Made by a program: the position numbers and the translations under genes
The notes under the pieces: model-generated
Told to the model about the DNA's origin: nothing
The model's database searches: none
Seen by the model: only the letters and a program-made list of their open reading frames with translations
Source: Candidatus Aminicenantota bacterium
Lineage (GTDB): Bacteria > Acidobacteriota > Aminicenantia > Aminicenantales > JAFGBC01
Direction: 5' to 3'
Assembly: GCA_016933355.1 (NCBI GenBank)
Contig: JAFGBC010000228.1
Location: forward strand, 1-9,277
DNA: 9,277 nt
Shown: positions 1 through 7,493 of the stretch, in pieces
Numbering within the stretch: the first letter of the stretch is position 1
How the letters are laid out: every line of letters starts with the position of its first letter

Positions 1-776
1 GCCATCGGCATGACCTCGAACCCGTCCATGACCGCCTCGAGCGCCTTGAGCGGGTCGACCTCGGTCACGATGACCTTGGATCCCTGGCCCCGGGCCCGCA
101 TGGCGAGCCCGCGGCCGCACCAGCCGTAGCCCGCGATGACGAAGTTGAGCCCGGCCAGGAGGACGTTGGTCGCCCGCAGGATGCCGTCGATCGTGCTCTG
201 GCCCGTCCCGTAGCGATTGTCGAAGAGGTGCTTGGTGTCGGCGTCATTGACGGCGATGATCGGGTACTCAAGGACGCCGTCGCGGGCCATGCTCTTGAGC
301 CGGATGACCCCCGTCGTCGTCTCCTCGGTTCCGCCGATGATGTCCTTGAGGAGCGGCCGGCGCTTGGCATGGATGGTCGAAACGAGATCCGCCCCGTCGT
401 CCATCGTGATCTGGGGCCGGACGTCGAGCGCCTGGTTGATGTGACGGTAGTACGTTTTGTGATCCTCGCCCTTGATGGCGAAAACGGAGATCCCGAACGT
501 TTTGACCAGGGCCGCGGCGACGACGTCCTGGGTCGAGAGCGGATTGGAGGCCGTCAGCCGGACCTCGGCCCCGCCCGCCTTGAGGGTTTGCATCAGGACG
601 CCCGTTTCGCTCGTAACATGGAGGCAGGCCGCGATCCGGATCCCCTTGAAGGGCTTGGCCTTGGCGAACTTGTCCTGGATCGAGCGCAGGACGGGCATCG
701 ACCGGGCCGCCCACTCCATCTTGAGGACGCCGGCCTTGGCCAGGCTCAGGTCTTTGACGTCGTAGGTTTTAGGCAT
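1..776 (-). CDS. ahcY: S-adenosylhomocysteine hydrolase (adenosylhomocysteinase), partial, C-terminus outside window
   Basis: Cytosolic NAD-dependent enzyme splitting S-adenosylhomocysteine into adenosine and homocysteine, which relieves product inhibition of methyltransferases. The first 258 codons are visible; the family is usually about 400-430 residues, so roughly 60% is present. Family landmarks seen: the DDGADL substrate-site segment (about residues 126-131), EETTTG (151-156), the K182/D186 pair in TKHLFDNRYG with the following Asn, and the start of the NAD-binding Rossmann fold at GYGWCGRG (216-223) leading to VIVTEVDP. The Rossmann motif reads GYGWCGRG instead of GYGDVGKG, as I recall from the shorter Thermotoga/archaeal-type enzymes. 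The ATG at 776-774 is preceded by AAGGAAG (784-790) at 7 nt. It lies 41 bp downstream of metK on the same strand, so the two are probably one operon. The product call is secure. Confidence 0.96.
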   Translation of the reverse strand, partial: MPKTYDVKDLSLAKAGVLKMEWAARSMPVLRSIQDKFAKAKPFKGIRIAACLHVTSETGVLMQTLKAGGAEVRLTASNPLSTQDVVAAALVKTFGISVFAIKGEDHKTYYRHINQALDVRPQITMDDGADLVSTIHAKRRPLLKDIIGGTEETTTGVIRLKSMARDGVLEYPIIAVNDADTKHLFDNRYGTGQSTIDGILRATNVLLAGLNFVIAGYGWCGRGLAMRARGQGSKVIVTEVDPLKALEAVMDGFEVMPM

Positions 777-817
777 TTCGATTCTTCCTTGATGATCAGG
801 ATAGACGGGGCGGGCCC

Positions 818-1984
<1,167 letters not shown>

Positions 1985-2023
1985 GTCGTGTCCTCCATCG
2001 CATCGCTGCCGAAATGGGTTAAG

Positions 2024-2052
2024 ACGATAGCACAAACGACACACGAATTCAA
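2024..2052 (-). promoter_or_regulatory. Sigma70-type extended -10 promoter for metK-ahcY
   Basis: On the minus strand a TTGAAT -35 (2052-2047) is followed after exactly 17 bp by TATCGT (2029-2024), preceded by an extended -10 TGC (2032-2030). Each hexamer matches 4 of 6 consensus bases, and the spacing is optimal. The predicted transcription start would be about 2015-2018, giving a leader of only ~30-35 nt that contains the GGAGG ribosome binding site. The assignment assumes an E. coli-like housekeeping sigma factor. Confidence 0.55.
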
Positions 2053-2072
2053 CCGGCCCGGCCCGTCCGTTG

Positions 2073-2102
2073 TTGTCGCCCGTCCGCGTTTTATGGTATG
2101 AA
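2073..2102 (+). promoter_or_regulatory. Possible promoter for the M16-M16-ftcD operon
   Basis: TTGTCG (2073-2078), an 18-bp spacer and TATGAA (2097-2102) with an upstream TG (2094-2095) resemble an extended -10 promoter facing the M16 operon. An overlapping alternative is TTGTTG (2070-2075), 16 bp, TATGGT (2092-2097). Either would start transcription around 2103-2110, downstream of the ATG at 2098, which bears on the start codon of the first M16 gene. The matches are mediocre. Confidence 0.3.
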
Positions 2103-3471
2103 AGAGACGTTGAATACCGTGATCGAGGAACGGAGGGCGCCTTGGCTGCTACGCGCGCGCCGATGGGCGTGGGGGCTTGTTCTGCTCGCCGCCCCAACCC
2201 TGCCCGCCCGATCCGCCCCGGCCCGGTTTGACTTTCCGGTCACGACCTACCAGCTCCGCAACGGGCTCCAGGTCCTCTTGACCGAGGACCACAGCCTGCC
2301 GCTCGTGTCGGTCGTGGTCGCCTACCGGGTCGGATCGTCCCGGGAGGATGTCGGCCGCTCCGGTTGCGCCTACCTCCTCCAGAAGCTCATGTTCCAGGGC
2401 TCCCAAAACATCGGCCCGCTCCAGCACATCGCCCATATCGGCCGGGTCGGGGGCGATTTCAACGCGACGACTTCGGAGGACCTGACGTTCTTCTACCAGA
2501 CGGTCCCGGCCAACCAGCTTCCGCTCGTCCTCTGGCTCGAGTCCGACCGAATGCGGCTGCTCGACATTCGGACCGAAGCCGTCGAACGGGTCCGGGCCGG
2601 TCTGATCGAAGAGATCATCGAACGCCGGACGTCCGAGCCCTACTGGGACAGCAACATCCTGTTCGACCAGTCCCTTTTCCCGGATTTCTCCTACAGCCAT
2701 CCCGTCATCGGCACGGAGGAGGACGTCCTGAGCCTGAGTCTCGATGAGATCGCCGGCTTCTACGCCGATTTCTACGCCCCGAACAACGCCCTCCTCTGCC
2801 TGAGCGGCGACTTCCAGCCCATGCGCGCCCGCGAGCTCATCGCCCGCTACTTCGAGACGCTCCCCCCCGGCCGCGACATCCCACCGCCTCCGGTCGGCGG
2901 GAGCCGGGAGCGCGGCGGCCTAAGCCAGACCGTCCGGAATTTTCTAGCGCCCACCCCCGGTTTTCACCTCGGGTTCCGTATCCCCGGCCCGGGCAGCCGG
3001 GAGTTCGCCATCCTGACCGTCCTCGACTACATCTTGATGCGGGGGGAGACATCCCGGATCCGCAAGCGGATTCTCCATAAGGAGCGGTTGGCCCTCGAGC
3101 TGATCGGCGGCGTGGAGCGGCGTCGCGACCGGGCCGCTTTCCGCTTCTTCGCCGTCGCCAACAACGACGTCATGGTCGAGCGCTGCCAGAATGCGATCCT
3201 GTCCGAGCTGGGCAAGATCAAGACGGCTTTCATCGGGCAGGACGAGCTTCTCCGCGCCAAGGCGATGCTCCGTATGGACATGGTTCGCCGGGTATCGACA
3301 TCGCTCGACAGGGCGCTCTATCTCTGTGAGTCGGTCCTATTGCAGCCCGGGTTCGGCGGTTTTGCCGCCGACCTGGACGCGTACCTGAGCGTGACGCCGT
3401 CCGAGATCATCGGCGTCGCGAATCGTTATCTCAAGGATACGGACGCCCTCGGCCTCAACATCCAGAAATGA
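2098..3471 (+). CDS. Secreted M16-family peptidase-like protein lacking the zinc motif (first of pair)
   Basis: 457 residues, two-domain M16B/processing-peptidase-like architecture, predicted periplasmic. The N-terminus has an Arg-rich stretch and a hydrophobic core (about 24-36) ending near SAPA (39-42), consistent with a signal peptide. M16 features seen: the LRNGLQVLLTED strand (53-64), the helix that normally holds HxxEH, a downstream Glu pair (E171/E172), and FYADFYAPNNALLCLSGDF (221-239), typical of the end of the first M16 repeat. The HxxEH positions read Y92-L-L-Q95-K96 (codons 2371-2385), so both zinc-binding histidines and the catalytic glutamate are replaced; a peptidase activity by the usual mechanism is unlikely. 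It may be a structural or substrate-binding subunit. The start is uncertain: ATG 2098 has no clear Shine-Dalgarno and GTG 2119 also leaves a full signal peptide. Its stop overlaps the next gene as ATGA. Confidence 0.88.
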   Translation: MKETLNTVIEERRAPWLLRARRWAWGLVLLAAPTLPARSAPARFDFPVTTYQLRNGLQVLLTEDHSLPLVSVVVAYRVGSSREDVGRSGCAYLLQKLMFQGSQNIGPLQHIAHIGRVGGDFNATTSEDLTFFYQTVPANQLPLVLWLESDRMRLLDIRTEAVERVRAGLIEEIIERRTSEPYWDSNILFDQSLFPDFSYSHPVIGTEEDVLSLSLDEIAGFYADFYAPNNALLCLSGDFQPMRARELIARYFETLPPGRDIPPPPVGGSRERGGLSQTVRNFLAPTPGFHLGFRIPGPGSREFAILTVLDYILMRGETSRIRKRILHKERLALELIGGVERRRDRAAFRFFAVANNDVMVERCQNAILSELGKIKTAFIGQDELLRAKAMLRMDMVRRVSTSLDRALYLCESVLLQPGFGGFAADLDAYLSVTPSEIIGVANRYLKDTDALGLNIQK

Positions 3472-4949
3472 GCGACAACGGGGGATCGCGGCGGCGCTCG
3501 GGGCGGAACGGCGGCCTGCCGGCCGGCCTCGCCCTCCTCCTCGCCCTCTCCGCCGGCGCCGCCGGTCAGAGCCAGGAGCGTTTCCGCCGCTCCCAGCCCA
3601 ATCCCGACCCGCTGCCCGAGCTCGGGCTTCCCGCCGTCGAAACCCACCGGCTTTCCAACGGACTGCGCCTGGCCGTCGTCCGGCGAGACAGCCTGCCTCT
3701 CCTCAGCCTTCAGCTCCTCATCCTGGCCGGCGAGGCCCAATCCCCGCCCGACCGTCCCGGAACGGCCACCCTCACCGCCCGGATGATCACGCAGGGAACG
3801 GAGCTCATCTCGGCCGAGGACGTCCAGAACAGGATCGAAGCGCTCGGCGCCGAGCTCACGGTCGCAACCCGGCTCGATTACACGCTGTTCGGCCTCAACG
3901 TCCTCGACGACCAGTTTGAACGAGCGCTGACCCTCCTGGCCCCGCTCTTCCAGCAGCCGGCCTTCCCCAAGCGCGATCTGGATGCCGTCAAGAGGACGCT
4001 GCGCTACACGCTCCTCGAGCGGAACCAGGACCCGGCGGTCTTAGCCAAGCGCCAACTCCTCCATCTCCTGTTCCCGAACCACCCCTACCGAAACGGGCTG
4101 TTCGCGGACGATGCTCTCAGGGCTGTCGAACGGGAGCACGTCCAGGCGTTCTACGACGCCTACTATCGCCCCAATAACGCCGTCCTTGTCCTGTGCGGCG
4201 CCATCGGCCTTTCAACCGCGACCGGCAGGGTCAGCCAGCATCTGAACACATGGGCGCCCAAGGACCTTCCGCCTCCTCCCCTTGCTCCGGTCCTGCCCGA
4301 GCCCGTCCCGAGGGTCTGCCTGGTCGACCTGCCGCAATCCCGGGACGCGACGCTCGCGATCGGCGCGGTCGTCGGCCCGGCCGGCGCCCCGGACGCCCTG
4401 CCCCTCGAGATCCTCAGCCAGGTGCTGGGCGGGACGCCCACCAGCCGTCTGTTCATGGAGCTGCGCGAGACGAAGGGTTATGCCTTTTACGCGTTCTCCG
4501 AGCTCGAGCTCTACCGGAGTTGCGGCCTGTTCCTCATCCGGGCCCGCGTCCAGCCCGAGTTCAGCGGCGCCTCGATCCGCTCCATCCTGGCCGAGGTCGA
4601 GCGGGCGGTCACCGAGCCCCTCCCCTCCTACGAGATCGAGCAGGCCAAGAGCCGCTTGATCGGAAACGTCCCGCTCCGGTTCGAAGCTTTCGACCGTCTG
4701 GCCTTGCGGGTCGCCGAGATCCATGCCTTCAACCTGAACGAGGCGGACTGGAGCCGTCCCTACGAGAGCATCATGCTCGTCAATGCCGAGGCCGTCCACG
4801 CCGCCGCCCTGAAAACCCCGCTCCGGACCCCGGTCGTCGTCATCGTCGGCGACAAGAGCGTCGTTCTCGATCATCTCCAGGATTTCAAAACCGTCGAAGT
4901 TTACAACGTAAAGGGCGTCTTCCAGTACAATGTGACCCGAGGAGGCTGA
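3468..4949 (+). CDS. Secreted M16-family peptidase-like protein lacking the zinc motif (second of pair)
   Basis: 493 residues, paralogous in fold to the upstream gene. A short Arg-rich start and a hydrophobic segment (about 17-33, Leu/Ala-rich, ending in AGAAG) indicate a signal peptide, so it probably acts in the periplasm. M16 features: HRLSNGLRLAVVRRD (60-74), the first-helix segment GTATLTARMITQGT (98-111), VQAFYDAYYRPNNAVLVLCG typical of the first-repeat end, and a second-repeat LGGTPTSRLFMELRETKGYAF. HxxEH is replaced by T101-L-T-A-R105 (codons 3768-3782). Non-catalytic M16B partners usually keep an Arg and a Tyr in the second repeat (LREKRGLAY pattern); here Arg333 is kept, but the Tyr position is Phe340 with Tyr338 and Tyr341 beside it. 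The ATGA overlap with the preceding stop implies translational coupling and probably a heteromeric complex. No strong Shine-Dalgarno precedes it. Confidence 0.88.
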   Translation: MSDNGGSRRRSGRNGGLPAGLALLLALSAGAAGQSQERFRRSQPNPDPLPELGLPAVETHRLSNGLRLAVVRRDSLPLLSLQLLILAGEAQSPPDRPGTATLTARMITQGTELISAEDVQNRIEALGAELTVATRLDYTLFGLNVLDDQFERALTLLAPLFQQPAFPKRDLDAVKRTLRYTLLERNQDPAVLAKRQLLHLLFPNHPYRNGLFADDALRAVEREHVQAFYDAYYRPNNAVLVLCGAIGLSTATGRVSQHLNTWAPKDLPPPPLAPVLPEPVPRVCLVDLPQSRDATLAIGAVVGPAGAPDALPLEILSQVLGGTPTSRLFMELRETKGYAFYAFSELELYRSCGLFLIRARVQPEFSGASIRSILAEVERAVTEPLPSYEIEQAKSRLIGNVPLRFEAFDRLALRVAEIHAFNLNEADWSRPYESIMLVNAEAVHAAALKTPLRTPVVVIVGDKSVVLDHLQDFKTVEVYNVKGVFQYNVTRGG

Positions 4950-4951
4950 GA

Positions 4952-6628
4952 ATGAGACTCGTCGAGTGCGTCCCCAACTTCAGCGAAGGACGGGACCGGG
5001 ACAAGATCAACGCCATCACCCGCGAGATCGCGGCAACGCCCCAGGTCAAGCTCCTCGACGTCGATCCCGGCGAAACGACGAACAGGACAGTCGTGACGAT
5101 GATCGGGACCCCCGAAGCGGTCAAAGAGGCGGCCTTCAAGGCCATCCGCAAGGCGGCCGAAGTCCTCGACATGCGATTCCATAAGGGCGCCCACAGCCGG
5201 ATCGGAGCGACCGACGTCTGCCCGTTCGTCCCGGTCTCCGGCGTCGTCATGGCCGATTGCGTCCGGCTGGCCGAGGAGCTCGGCGAGCAAGTCGGCCGCG
5301 AGCTGAGCATCCCCGTCTACCTGTACGAAGAAGCCGCCCGGATCCCCGAGCGCCGCAACCTGGCCAACATTCGGGTCGGGGAATACGAAGGCTTGGCCGC
5401 CCGCCTGGCCACGCCCGAGGGCGCTCCCGACTGCGGACCGGCCGTCTTCAACGCCAAGGCCGGGGCGACCGTGATCGGCGCCCGCGAGTTCCTGATCGCC
5501 TACAATATCAACCTCAACACCCGCGACCGCCGGCTGGCCCACGAGATCGCGCTCGACCTGCGCGAGATGGGCCGCCCCCGGAAGGGCAAAGACGGCAAGG
5601 TCGTCAAGGACGCCGCGGGCACCACGGTCATGATCCCCGGCCGCTTCAAGTGCGTCAAGGCCGTCGGCTGGTACATCGAAGACTACGGGACGGCCCAGGT
5701 TTCGATCAACTTCACGAACTACAAGGTTTCGCCGGTCCATCTCGTCTTCGACGAGGCCTGCCGGCTGGCCGAGCGGCTCGGATTGCGCGTGACCGGAAGC
5801 GAGCTGGTCGGGCTGATCCCGATGGACGCCCTGCTCACGGCCGGACGCCATTACCTCGAGAAGCAGGGAAAGAGCGCCGGCTGGCCCGACGCGGAGCTCA
5901 TCCGGGTCGCCGTCCGCTCGCTCGGCCTCAACGACGTCTCCCCCTTCGACCCGCGAAAGAAAGTCATCGAATACCAGTTCGGCGATCCCGACCGCGGCCT
6001 GGCCGCGCTGAGCTTGCGCGGGTTCGCCGACGAGCTCTCGACGGATTCCCCGGCGCCCGGCGGCGGCAGCGTCGCGGCGCTCTCCGGAGCCCTTTCGGCC
6101 GCTTTGTCCTCGATGGTCGCCAACTTGACCGTGGGCAAGAAGGGCTATGAAAGGTCTCAGAAGGAGCTCAAGGCTTTGGCCGTCCGGGCCCAGAAGATCA
6201 AGGACGCCCTCCTCCGGGCCGTCGACCTCGACGCCGACGCTTTCAACAAGGTCATGGAGGCGTTCAAGCTGCCCAAAACGACCGAGGAGCAAAAAGCGGC
6301 CCGCGAGAGCGCCGTCGAGGCGGCGACCAAGGAGGCGACCCTTGTCCCCCTCCAGGTCCTCGAGTCCAGCATCATCCTCATGAAGATGGCCAAGAAGGCG
6401 GCGATCAAGGGCAACAAGAACTCGCTGAGCGACGCCGGCGTCGCGGGGCTGGCCGCCCAGACCGCCGGCGAAGCGGCCTACTTTAACGTCCGCATCAACC
6501 TGCCGGGCATCCGGGACGCGGAGTTCAAGGTCAGGGTCAAGAAACAGGCCGTCGCCCTGAAGAAGAAGCTGTGCGCCATTGGGGACGAGGTCCGGAGCCT
6601 GGTCGAGAAGGAGCTCCGCAAGAGCTAG
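4952..6628 (+). CDS. ftcD: Bifunctional glutamate formiminotransferase / formiminotetrahydrofolate cyclodeaminase
   Basis: Cytosolic folate enzyme of histidine breakdown. The N-terminal part moves the formimino group from formiminoglutamate to tetrahydrofolate; the C-terminal part converts 5-formimino-THF to 5,10-methenyl-THF and ammonia. At 558 residues it matches the full fused enzyme (mammalian ~541). Formiminotransferase N-subdomain about 1-180, starting VECVPNFSEG, with KGAHSRIGATDVCPF holding His81, equivalent to the catalytic His82 of the porcine enzyme; C-subdomain about 181-330. Cyclodeaminase from about 355: SPAPGGGSVAALSGALS, an Asp-rich helix (D425, D427, D429) probably containing the catalytic Asp, and the late NKNSLSDAGVAG segment. 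It begins 2 bp after the second M16 gene, with GAGGAGG (4939-4945) at 6 nt inside that gene's end, so the three genes look co-transcribed. No other histidine-utilisation gene is in view. The product call is firm. Confidence 0.96.
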   Translation: MRLVECVPNFSEGRDRDKINAITREIAATPQVKLLDVDPGETTNRTVVTMIGTPEAVKEAAFKAIRKAAEVLDMRFHKGAHSRIGATDVCPFVPVSGVVMADCVRLAEELGEQVGRELSIPVYLYEEAARIPERRNLANIRVGEYEGLAARLATPEGAPDCGPAVFNAKAGATVIGAREFLIAYNINLNTRDRRLAHEIALDLREMGRPRKGKDGKVVKDAAGTTVMIPGRFKCVKAVGWYIEDYGTAQVSINFTNYKVSPVHLVFDEACRLAERLGLRVTGSELVGLIPMDALLTAGRHYLEKQGKSAGWPDAELIRVAVRSLGLNDVSPFDPRKKVIEYQFGDPDRGLAALSLRGFADELSTDSPAPGGGSVAALSGALSAALSSMVANLTVGKKGYERSQKELKALAVRAQKIKDALLRAVDLDADAFNKVMEAFKLPKTTEEQKAARESAVEAATKEATLVPLQVLESSIILMKMAKKAAIKGNKNSLSDAGVAGLAAQTAGEAAYFNVRINLPGIRDAEFKVRVKKQAVALKKKLCAIGDEVRSLVEKELRKS

Positions 6629-6676
6629 CCGGATGCGGGTGCGGGAGACGGACGGGATCGGGGCGCGACGTCCCCT

Positions 6677-6702
6677 GGCTTAGGCACGGGCCCGCCTCAG
6701 CC
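6677..6702. terminator. Hairpin between convergent operons, possible terminator
   Basis: GGCTTAGGC (6677-6685) and GCCTCAGCC (6694-6702) form a 9-bp inverted repeat with one mismatch around an 8-nt loop. It spans the TAA stop of the permease gene and lies ~50 bp past the ftcD stop, where both operons must end. Neither side has a T-run, so it is not a classical intrinsic terminator, and part of the repeat is coding. The remaining intergenic stretch 6629-6679 holds no gene. Confidence 0.25.
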
Positions 6703-7483
6703 CGAGGACGGCCAGGAAGACGAGGAACGAGAGCAGGACGATGGTGGCGGAGACCGGAAGGTCGAAACGGAGCGCCGTCAGGATCCCGCCGACGACCGAG
6801 AATACCGCCGCTCCTAAGGCGATCAGGACCGCGCCCCGGAAGTGGGCGCCGGCGCGGAGCCCGGCGGCGGCCGGGATCACGAGCAGGGCGGTCACGAGCA
6901 GGACGCCCACGACTTTCATCCCGAGCACGACGGTAACGGCCGCGAGGACCATGAGCGCGGTCTCGAGCCGCTCGACGCGGACGCCCGAGGCTTTGGCGAT
7001 CTCGGGGTGAAAGGCCATGGCCATCAGCGGCCGGTAGCGGACGGCGACCAGCACGGCGACGGCAAGGGCCAGCGCTCCCGCCAGGACGACCTCGGCCGGC
7101 GCCACGGCCAGGATTTCCCCGAAGAGAAACCCGAAGAGCGACGCGTTGAAGCTCCGGGCCAGCGACGCCAGCAGGATGCCCAGGGCCATGCCGACCGAGC
7201 TCACGATGCCGAGCGCCGTGTCGCCGTGGACGCCGGCCTTCTGCTTGAGCCTGACGAGGACCAGGGCCGAGCCGATCGTCACGGCCATGGCCAGGCCGAG
7301 GGGGAGGAGGCGGACCCAGAGGCCGAGGGCGACGCCGGCGAACGCGACATGGGCCAGTCCATGACCGATCATCGCGTCGCGCTTCAGGATCAGGAAAACG
7401 CCGAGCAGCGCGCAAGCGACGCCGAGAAGGAGGCCGGCGAGGAGAGCCCTCTGAATGAAGCCCATCGCCAGGAGCTCGATCAT
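6680..7483 (-). CDS. Divalent-metal ABC transporter permease (ZnuB/TroC/MntB family, ABC-3)
   Basis: Inner-membrane permease of a zinc- or manganese-type importer; 267 residues, the usual family length. Almost the whole chain is hydrophobic, in about eight or nine segments (roughly 10-33, 45-57, 60-77, 90-110, 115-148, 175-207, 217-237, 243-262). Family signatures: RDAMIGHGLAHVAFAGVALG (35-54) after the first helix, a LFGFLFGEILAV segment (116-127) and VVGVLLVTALLVIPAAAGLR (191-210). A TTG at 7495 would add four residues, but the ATG at 7483 has GAGG (7493-7490) 6 nt upstream and is preferred. It starts 8 bp after the ATPase stop and is the last gene of the transporter operon; it converges on ftcD. 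Metal specificity cannot be told from the sequence alone. Confidence 0.93.
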   Translation of the reverse strand: MIELLAMGFIQRALLAGLLLGVACALLGVFLILKRDAMIGHGLAHVAFAGVALGLWVRLLPLGLAMAVTIGSALVLVRLKQKAGVHGDTALGIVSSVGMALGILLASLARSFNASLFGFLFGEILAVAPAEVVLAGALALAVAVLVAVRYRPLMAMAFHPEIAKASGVRVERLETALMVLAAVTVVLGMKVVGVLLVTALLVIPAAAGLRAGAHFRGAVLIALGAAVFSVVGGILTALRFDLPVSATIVLLSFLVFLAVLGLRRARA

Positions 7484-7489
7484 GACTCG

Positions 7490-7493
7490 CCTC
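7490..7493 (-). promoter_or_regulatory. Ribosome binding site of the permease gene
   Basis: GAGG on the minus strand at 7493-7490, 6 nt before the ATG at 7483. It overlaps the TGA of the ATPase gene (7494-7492), which suggests coupled translation and argues against the alternative TTG start at 7495. Confidence 0.55.

Noticed and set aside
1985..2197. 71-codon N-terminal extension of metK
   Set aside because: It crosses the promoter region and the start of the divergent M16 gene; MetK homology and a good ribosome binding site place the start at 1984.
4193..4951. Upstream extension of the ftcD frame, adding 253 codons
   Set aside because: The extension overlaps the second M16 gene in another frame and is Arg/Pro/Gly-rich noise; the family N-terminus VECVPNFSEG starts right at the ATG at 4952, which has a strong ribosome binding site.
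4901..6292. 463-codon minus-strand open frame opposite ftcD
   Set aside because: Antisense to a well-conserved enzyme, and its composition (Gly, Asp, Val, Leu, Arg) is typical of a reverse-complement shadow.
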